Assembly (NCBI GenBank): GCA_003171235.1
Contig: PMYM01000090.1
Coordinates: 1 to 6,008, forward strand
DNA: 6,008 nucleotides
Direction: 5' to 3'
From: Phycisphaerales bacterium
Lineage (GTDB): Bacteria; Planctomycetota; Phycisphaerae; SM23-33
The position numbers were made by a program, and so were the translations under genes. Below are positions 1 to 3,147 of this stretch, one piece after another (position 1 is the first letter of the stretch; each line of letters starts with the position of its first letter). The notes under the pieces were generated by a model. That model was given only the letters and a program-made list of their open reading frames with translations. It did not search any database and was not told the origin of the DNA.

Positions 1-27
1 GCTACAGGCTTCTGCAAACTGCTTTAG

Positions 28-77
28 CCGGGGGTGGAGCGGCGACGTTTTCTCTCTTGTCGCCGCGGAACCCCCGG
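28..77 (+). other. strong two-part hairpin with symmetric GGA/GGA internal loop
   Basis: Bases 28-35 (CCGGGGGT) pair perfectly with 70-77 (ACCCCCGG), and bases 39-46 (GCGGCGAC) pair perfectly with 59-66 (GTCGCCGC). This gives 16 base pairs around a pyrimidine-rich 12-base loop (47-58). The two stems are separated by GGA on each side (36-38 and 67-69), which could form G-A/G-G/A-G non-canonical pairs and stack into one long helix. No T-tract follows, so it is not a classical intrinsic terminator. It may protect the 3' end of an upstream transcript or belong to a structured RNA. The pairing is seen directly; the role is unknown. Confidence 0.6.
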
Positions 78-276
78 TCGTGGCCCGCTCAGGAAGGCAA
101 AGCGAGTGACGTGGTCGCACCTGGGGGCTGGCCTGACTCGCGATGCCGTGGCCAAGCCGCGCCTCCCCGGCCAATCACGCCATCGGCAGGGAAGAATCTG
201 CCCCTTGGGCGATCAAGCCACTGCCTCTGGCGTTGTTGGCGGCCTTTACCGGGGGCCGCGCTGCGCCCGGCTGCGC

Positions 277-294
277 CCCTCGACTGCGCTCGGG
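277..294. repeat. short imperfect palindrome of a dispersed-repeat type
   Basis: The motif CCCTCGACTGCGCTCGGG has CCC/GGG ends and an imperfectly self-complementary middle. From memory, very similar CCCTCGACTxCGCTC-type palindromes recur between genes in many bacterial genomes. Only one copy is in this window, so its status as a repeat is an inference. Confidence 0.3.
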
Positions 295-511
295 ACTTGC
301 CGTTGCTCGCTTCGCCCCCGGCTAAATTCTTGCCGGCCCATCCGGGCCTTGATTTTCCGAGGCCTTGACCAGTTAGCCTTCGCAGGATTCTTACTGTCGC
401 ACGTGGACTGGATAATCCGCGGGAACAGCGTTTCTTGATTTGCCCGGAACCCAGCGCACACCTCCGCGGCAAATTGGTGCACCCATTTTGTTTTAGCCCC
501 CTTCGCGCCTC

Positions 512-540
512 TTGTTTTTTCTCCGCCGGGGCGGCACAAT
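512..540 (+). promoter_or_regulatory. weak sigma-70-like promoter candidate for the first carrier-protein gene
   Basis: TTGTTT (512-517) and CACAAT (535-540) are separated by exactly 17 bases. They match the -35 and -10 consensus at 3 of 6 and 4 of 6 positions. Transcription would start near 547, about 60 bases before the GTG start at 609. The match is modest and could be chance. Confidence 0.25.
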
Positions 541-542
541 AC

Positions 543-563
543 CGGGCTCTCGCGGCGAGCCCG
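543..563 (+). other. hairpin in the leader of the first carrier-protein gene
   Basis: CGGGCTC (543-549) pairs with GAGCCCG (557-563), giving seven base pairs and a seven-base loop. If the promoter candidate at 512-540 is real, this hairpin sits at the very 5' end of the message and could stabilise it. It does not cover the ribosome binding site near 597. Confidence 0.4.
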
Positions 564-593
564 CACCCATCAGGCAGGACGGGCCGCCCAAAG

Positions 594-600
594 AAAGGAA
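594..600 (+). promoter_or_regulatory. ribosome binding site deciding the GTG start at 609
   Basis: AAAGGAA ends about nine bases before GTG 609. An ATG in the same frame at 435 would add 58 residues that look nothing like a carrier protein. This site is the main reason for choosing the GTG. Confidence 0.65.
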
Positions 601-608
601 CAAGTGCA

Positions 609-863
609 GTGGCCACAGTTGAACAGCGCGTCGTGAACGTGACGGCCAAGGTGCTGGGCCTGGAGCCCGGCCGGATCAAGCTTACCGACTCCTTCTCCGC
701 CGACCTGGGCGCCGAGAGCGTCCAGTCCATCGAGCTGGTCGCCAATTTCGAGCGCGAGTTCGGCATCGAGATGGACGAGGAGCAGGCGCTGTCGGTGGAC
801 AGCGTGGGGGCGGCCATCGAATTCATCACCCAGGTCTGCAAGCAGCAAGGCGTGGCGATCTAA
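609..863 (+). CDS. acyl carrier protein-like protein (copy 1, Glu-Ser-Val type)
   Basis: This small cytosolic carrier protein of 84 residues is expected to hold acyl groups as thioesters on a 4'-phosphopantetheine arm. It has the usual ACP size and layout: helix 1 (about residues 3-17), a loop, the attachment motif DLGAES at 32-37 with Ser37 as predicted attachment site, then helix 2 (VQSIELVANFEREF) and an acidic end (IEMDEEQAL). In fatty-acid ACPs the motif is Asp-Ser-Leu; here it is Glu-Ser-Val. The GTG start is preferred because it gives normal ACP length and has a ribosome binding site. A metallolyase gene follows 102 bases downstream. The last residues include a Cys (Cys77) not shared with the other two copies. 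ACP family: high confidence. A peptidyl, aminoacyl or other carrier role cannot be excluded; the cargo is unknown. Confidence 0.92.
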   Translation: MATVEQRVVNVTAKVLGLEPGRIKLTDSFSADLGAESVQSIELVANFEREFGIEMDEEQALSVDSVGAAIEFITQVCKQQGVAI

Positions 864-866
864 GCA

Positions 867-904
867 GCCGGCGATTCGCGTCGCCGGCGGCGGCGCCCCT
901 TTTT
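867..904 (+). terminator. hairpin after carrier gene 1, possible partial terminator
   Basis: GCCGGCGA (867-874) pairs perfectly with TCGCCGGC (881-888) around a six-base loop, starting three bases after the stop codon. A run of five Ts lies at 900-904, eleven bases beyond the stem, which is too far for a textbook terminator. It may be a leaky terminator or a 3' stabiliser that leaves more carrier-protein message than enzyme message. That role is an inference. Confidence 0.4.
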
Positions 905-953
905 GTCCCCCGGCCGCCCGCGACGACCAGGCCGATTGCCGGTCGGCCAGCCC

Positions 954-959
954 AAGGAG
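954..959 (+). promoter_or_regulatory. ribosome binding site deciding the ATG start at 966
   Basis: AAGGAG lies six bases before ATG 966, a near-ideal Shine-Dalgarno arrangement. The frame is open further upstream to about 903, but that part has no comparable site. Confidence 0.85.
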
Positions 960-965
960 CCCCCG

Positions 966-2357
966 ATGAAACCCAAAAAACCGCATCCGCTGGTGGAGAT
1001 TCCAGAGCCCAACCTGCTGGAGCGCACCTTCGATTACGACCTGCCGCCGATGGTCCACTTCGACGGCCCGGTGATCGAGGTCATCGACGGCCAGGAGGTG
1101 CGCTTCGACCCCCAGGCGCTCAAGACGCGCGACATCGTCATCACCGACACCACCTTCCGCGACGGCCAGCAGGCCCGCCCGCCCTACACCCCAGAGCAAA
1201 TGGAGCGCATCTACGCCCTGCTGGGGCGGATGGGCGGCCAGAACGGCGTCATCCGCCAGACGGAATTCTTCCTCTATACCAAGAACGACCGCGAGGCCCT
1301 CGACCGCTGCCGCGCCCTGGGCTACAAGTACCCCGAGTGCACCGGCTGGATCCGCGCCGTCAAGGGCGACTTCCGCCTGGTCAAGGAAGCCGGCCTGAAA
1401 GAGACCGGCATGTTGACCAGTTGCTCGGACTACCACATCTTCTATAAGTTGAAGAGCGACCGCAAGCGCATCATGGAGACCTACCTGGAGGTGGTGGACG
1501 CGGCCCTGGAAAACGGCATCCGCCCCCGTTGCCACCTGGAGGACATCACCCGGGCCGACATCGACGGCTTCGTGCTGCCCTTCGTGGACAAGCTCATGGA
1601 GCGGGCCGCCCAGGTGCCTGAGCACCTGACGCCCAAGATCCGCCTGTGCGACACCATGGGTTTTGGCCTGTCCTACCCCGGGGCCGAGCTGCCGCGCAGC
1701 GTGCCCAAGCTGATCTACAAGCTCAACGTCGAGTGCGGCGTGCCCAGCGACCGGCTGGAGTGGCACGGGCACAACGACTTCCACCGCGTGCACGTCAACG
1801 CCGCCACCGCCTGGCTGTACGGCTGCAACGCCGCCAACACCACGCTGTTCGGCTTTGGCGAGCGGACGGGCAACCCGCCGCTGGAAGGGGCGCTGTTCGA
1901 GTACATCAGCCTGAAGGGCGGGCTGTGCGGCATCGACACCACGGCCATCACCGAGGCGGCCGATTACATGCGCTCCATCGGCCTGCCCATCCCCGACAAC
2001 TACCCCTTCGTGGGCAAGGGTTTCAACACCACCCGGGCCGGCATCCACGCCGGCGGGCTGCGCAGCGACGAGCGCATCTACAACATCTTCGACACCGCCC
2101 GCCTGCTCAACCGCCCGCCCCGGGTGGCCATCACCGACAAGACCGGCGCCGACGGCGTGGTCATGTGGGTCAACGAGTTCTTCAGCCTCAAGGGCGAGCA
2201 GCGCATCAACAAGATCAAGTGCCACGCCGTGGCCCGCTGGGTGCTGGACCAGTACGAAGTCCATGGCCGCCTGACCGCCATCGGCGACGACGAGCTGGAG
2301 GCCAAGGTCAAGGAACTGATGCCCGACGTTTACGCCCGGTACAAGTCGGACGATTAA
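966..2357 (+). CDS. DRE-TIM metallolyase, isopropylmalate/Re-citrate synthase-like
   Basis: This is a 463-residue enzyme of the HMGL-like (LeuA/homocitrate/citramalate synthase) superfamily, which condenses an acyl-CoA, usually acetyl-CoA, with a 2-oxo acid in an aldol/Claisen step at a divalent metal. After an N-terminal extension of about 55 residues, the TIM barrel opens with TDTTFRDGQQ (residues 60-69; Arg65, Asp66). EWHGHND (265-271) supplies His267 and His269, and GFGERTGN (296-303) supplies Asn303. These match the family's Asp, two His and Asn metal ligands. A further 150 residues or so (FVGKGFNTTRAGIHAGG, IYNIFDT) resemble the post-barrel region, but there is no full LeuA regulatory domain. 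The long extension, the TTFRDGQQARPPYT segment and the C-terminal pattern recall the LeuA-like subfamily that I believe contains clostridial-type Re-citrate synthases. Superfamily membership is certain; substrate is not. Citramalate, homocitrate or an unknown 2-oxo acid product are alternatives. Confidence 0.9.
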   Translation: MKPKKPHPLVEIPEPNLLERTFDYDLPPMVHFDGPVIEVIDGQEVRFDPQALKTRDIVITDTTFRDGQQARPPYTPEQMERIYALLGRMGGQNGVIRQTEFFLYTKNDREALDRCRALGYKYPECTGWIRAVKGDFRLVKEAGLKETGMLTSCSDYHIFYKLKSDRKRIMETYLEVVDAALENGIRPRCHLEDITRADIDGFVLPFVDKLMERAAQVPEHLTPKIRLCDTMGFGLSYPGAELPRSVPKLIYKLNVECGVPSDRLEWHGHNDFHRVHVNAATAWLYGCNAANTTLFGFGERTGNPPLEGALFEYISLKGGLCGIDTTAITEAADYMRSIGLPIPDNYPFVGKGFNTTRAGIHAGGLRSDERIYNIFDTARLLNRPPRVAITDKTGADGVVMWVNEFFSLKGEQRINKIKCHAVARWVLDQYEVHGRLTAIGDDELEAKVKELMPDVYARYKSDD

Positions 2358-2375
2358 TCGCCCCGGCAGAGGAGC

Positions 2376-2423
2376 ATGGATTTGATTTATGGACCTGACT
2401 TGCGGCATCGGTTGGATTCATAG
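2376..2423 (+). CDS. possible 15-codon small reading frame ending at the terminator
   Basis: ATG at 2376 opens a frame encoding MDLIYGPDLRHRLDS, which stops at TAG 2421-2423, one base before the terminator stem begins. A purine-rich AGAGGAG precedes the ATG at very short spacing, which is poor for initiation. No family is recognisable. A ribosome stopping there would cover the 5' arm of the hairpin and could let RNA polymerase read on into the gap. It may equally be chance. Confidence 0.15.
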   Translation: MDLIYGPDLRHRLDS

Positions 2424-2466
2424 CCCCCGACGTAAGTCGGGGGTTCTTTTTTGGTTGCGAGTTGTG
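2417..2466 (+). repeat. 50-base direct repeat, copy A (hairpin, T-tract, heptamer start)
   Basis: These bases are identical to 2911-2960, offset by 494. The repeat begins TTCATAG, then contains the terminator-like hairpin, a T-rich run and the first two heptamers of the tandem array. Identity stops abruptly at both ends (2416 A against 2910 G; 2467 A against 2961 G), although both copies continue into more heptamers of the same consensus. Confidence 0.95.
2424..2452 (+). terminator. intrinsic terminator after the metallolyase gene
   Basis: CCCCCGAC (2424-2431) and GTCGGGGG (2436-2443) form a perfect eight-pair stem capped by GTAA, which as RNA is a stable GNRA tetraloop closed by C-G. TTCTTTTTT follows directly (2444-2452). 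This is a textbook rho-independent terminator 66 bases after the metallolyase stop codon. It suggests the synthetase gene downstream has its own promoter. Confidence 0.85.
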
Positions 2467-2515
2467 AGTTGCGGGTTGTGGGTTGTTGATTGCGGGTTCT
2501 CGGTTGCCGGTTGTG
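2453..2515. repeat. degenerate heptamer array, copy A (nine units)
   Basis: Nine consecutive seven-base units fit the consensus (A/G)GTTG(C/T)G: GGTTGCG, AGTTGTG, AGTTGCG, GGTTGTG, GGTTGTT, GATTGCG, GGTTCTC, GGTTGCC and GGTTGTG. The top strand is almost wholly G and T. Three GGG runs (2473-2475, 2480-2482, 2494-2496) plus later GG pairs might allow a G-quadruplex, though that is only an inference. Degenerate heptamer arrays are known from other bacterial intergenic regions; the function of this one is unknown. Confidence 0.85.
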
Positions 2516-2563
2516 ACTTTCTTTGCAGGACTTGTCGAGTCCCTTGGGGACGTGCCATTTCAG

Positions 2564-2583
2564 GCCGGGGCGGCAGCCCCGGC
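2564..2583. other. perfect eight-pair hairpin in the intergenic gap
   Basis: GCCGGGGC (2564-2571) pairs with GCCCCGGC (2576-2583) around the loop GGCA. No T-run follows (GCAGGATCGG), so it is not an intrinsic terminator in this orientation or obviously in the other. It may be part of a structured transcript or a dispersed palindrome. Confidence 0.5.
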
Positions 2584-2787
2584 AGCAGGATCGGCGCCGC
2601 GGATAAAGAGCCATCCCCTTGTGAGCCGACACGACAGGTTCGTGATGGCGATCCCGACATTGTCCAAGTTATTGATGGCATCAGTCGGAATCTCCGAACG
2701 TCCGCCCGCCAGTAGGTTCATCGCCAGCGGACGCCTTTCACCACGCAGATCGGCGGATGGCTTCGTAGGAGGCTCGGCGTGATCATC

Positions 2788-2849
2788 CCTTTCCCGGGAT
2801 TTCCATCCCGGTCTTGAATGGCGCGGCCCCTGCCGGGGCCAAGGAAAGG
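2788..2849 (+). ncRNA. possible three-way-junction structured RNA
   Basis: CCTTTC (2788-2793) can pair with GAAAGG (2844-2849) to close a domain with two perfect hairpins: CCGGGAT/ATCCCGG (2794-2800 with 2805-2811, loop TTCC) and GGCCCC/GGGGCC (2825-2830 with 2835-2840, loop TGCC). The linkers are 13 bases (2812-2824) and three bases (2841-2843). The fold is compact. The second terminator (2918-2946) lies about 70 bases downstream with no protein gene before it, as expected if a short RNA is made here. I do not recognise a known riboswitch or ribozyme core. The same pairing would also form on the other strand. Confidence 0.3.
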
Positions 2850-2910
2850 TTGCTCCGAAATACCGGAACTACTCAACACCGCTAAGTAGCAGGCCCTACC
2901 GGCTTTCGTG

Positions 2911-2960
2911 TTCATAGCCCCCGACGTAAGTCGGGGGTTCTTTTTTGGTTGCGAGTTGTG
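2911..2960 (+). repeat. 50-base direct repeat, copy B
   Basis: This is identical over all 50 bases to 2417-2466. It lies about 190 bases before the acyl-CoA synthetase start. Because no protein gene lies between the copies, perfect identity is not explained by coding constraint. It points to recent duplication, gene conversion or a dispersed genomic element. Confidence 0.95.
2918..2946 (+). terminator. intrinsic terminator, second copy, with no gene before it
   Basis: This is the same eight-pair stem, GTAA loop and TTCTTTTTT tail as at 2424-2452. Structurally it is an excellent terminator, but the nearest upstream protein gene already ends in its own copy. It may end a short non-coding transcript, block read-through into the synthetase gene, or simply travel with the repeat. 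Confidence 0.65.
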
Positions 2961-3007
2961 GGTTGTGAGTTGCGGGTTGAAGGTTGCCCCCTTCTTAACC
3001 CACAACC
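2947..3007. repeat. degenerate heptamer array, copy B, with inverted end
   Basis: Six units of the (A/G)GTTG(C/T)G type run from 2947 to 2988: GGTTGCG, AGTTGTG, GGTTGTG, AGTTGCG, GGTTGAA and GGTTGCC. Nine bases later AACCCACAACC (2997-3007) is the same repeat in reverse orientation. AACCCACAAC (2997-3006) pairs perfectly with GTTGTGGGTT (2955-2964), so this copy can fold into a ten-pair stem with a 32-base loop. Copy A has no visible inverted partner. Confidence 0.7.
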
Positions 3008-3088
3008 GATAACCCGCCCCCATAGCGGCAAAGCACGGCATTCTTGTAGAATAGACCCGTTTGTGGCTTGCATAAACCGGCCCGGAAT

Positions 3089-3103
3089 GGTACTGGTTGT
3101 ACC
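3089..3103. promoter_or_regulatory. small inverted repeat upstream of the synthetase gene
   Basis: GGTAC (3089-3093) and GTACC (3099-3103) are inverted arms separated by five bases, about 45 bases before the predicted ATG. This could be an operator or chance. No clear -35/-10 pair was found nearby; TAGAAT at 3047-3052 is -10-like but lacks a good -35 partner. Confidence 0.15.
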
Positions 3104-3134
3104 CCTTTATGCGGAACAGGCCCGCCCCGTCCGT

Positions 3135-3140
3135 AGAGGG
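3135..3140 (+). promoter_or_regulatory. ribosome binding site deciding the ATG start at 3148
   Basis: AGAGGG lies seven bases before ATG 3148. Two earlier in-frame starts (TTG 3097, ATG 3109) lack a comparable site and would add a Pro/Arg-rich tail that family members would not be expected to have. GTG 3160 is a weaker alternative. Confidence 0.7.
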
Positions 3141-3147
3141 CCGCGAA

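Larger units (their letters stand above)
1..608. other. non-coding region upstream of the first carrier-protein gene
   Basis: I see no convincing gene here. Open frames exist on both strands, but their translations are rich in Pro, Arg, Ala and Gly, have no recognisable motif, and lack a ribosome binding site. The region holds a strong hairpin at 28-77, an imperfect palindrome at 277-294, a weak promoter candidate at 512-540 and a leader hairpin at 543-563. The first bases (1-27) read in frame 1 as eight codons and a TAG. They could be the tail of an upstream gene whose stop sits directly before the 28-77 hairpin, but eight codons are too few to support this. Confidence 0.6.
2358..3147. other. 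long non-coding interval rich in repeats and hairpins
   Basis: These 790 bases separate two genes on the same strand, and I find no convincing protein gene in them. They contain two identical 50-base repeats (2417-2466 and 2911-2960), two degenerate heptamer arrays, a hairpin at 2564-2583, a possible three-way junction at 2788-2849 and a tiny possible reading frame at 2376-2423. Third-position GC bias, strong in the flanking genes, is not apparent here. The stretch 2584-2787 shows nothing I can name, and no tRNA-like cloverleaf was seen. Confidence 0.65.

Noticed and set aside
57..368. Open frames across the leader on both strands
   Set aside because: Pro/Arg/Ala-rich translations, no ribosome binding site and no recognisable domain; such frames are expected by chance in GC-rich DNA.
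435..608. N-terminal extension of carrier gene 1 back to ATG 435
   Set aside because: The added 58 residues do not resemble any carrier protein, and the best ribosome binding site serves GTG 609.
570..2408. Long minus-strand open frame (612 codons) opposite the metallolyase
   Set aside because: It mirrors the GC-rich codon pattern of the + strand gene, its translation is a low-complexity Val/Gly/Ala/His mix with no motif, and the + strand gene has intact catalytic residues and a good ribosome binding site.
2376..2423. Leucine attenuator peptide
   Set aside because: Three scattered Leu codons and a poor ribosome binding site are not the run of regulatory codons seen in real leader peptides, and the gene it would control is not a leucine biosynthesis gene.
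2788..2849. Hammerhead-type ribozyme in the three-way junction
   Set aside because: The junction lacks the CUGAUGA core and correctly placed GAAA, so only a generic junction can be supported.
2417..2960. The pair of 50-base repeats as ends of an insertion sequence or a CRISPR array
   Set aside because: No transposase, no terminal inverted repeats and no target duplication are visible between or beside them, and two copies spaced 494 bases apart do not fit CRISPR repeat-spacer geometry.
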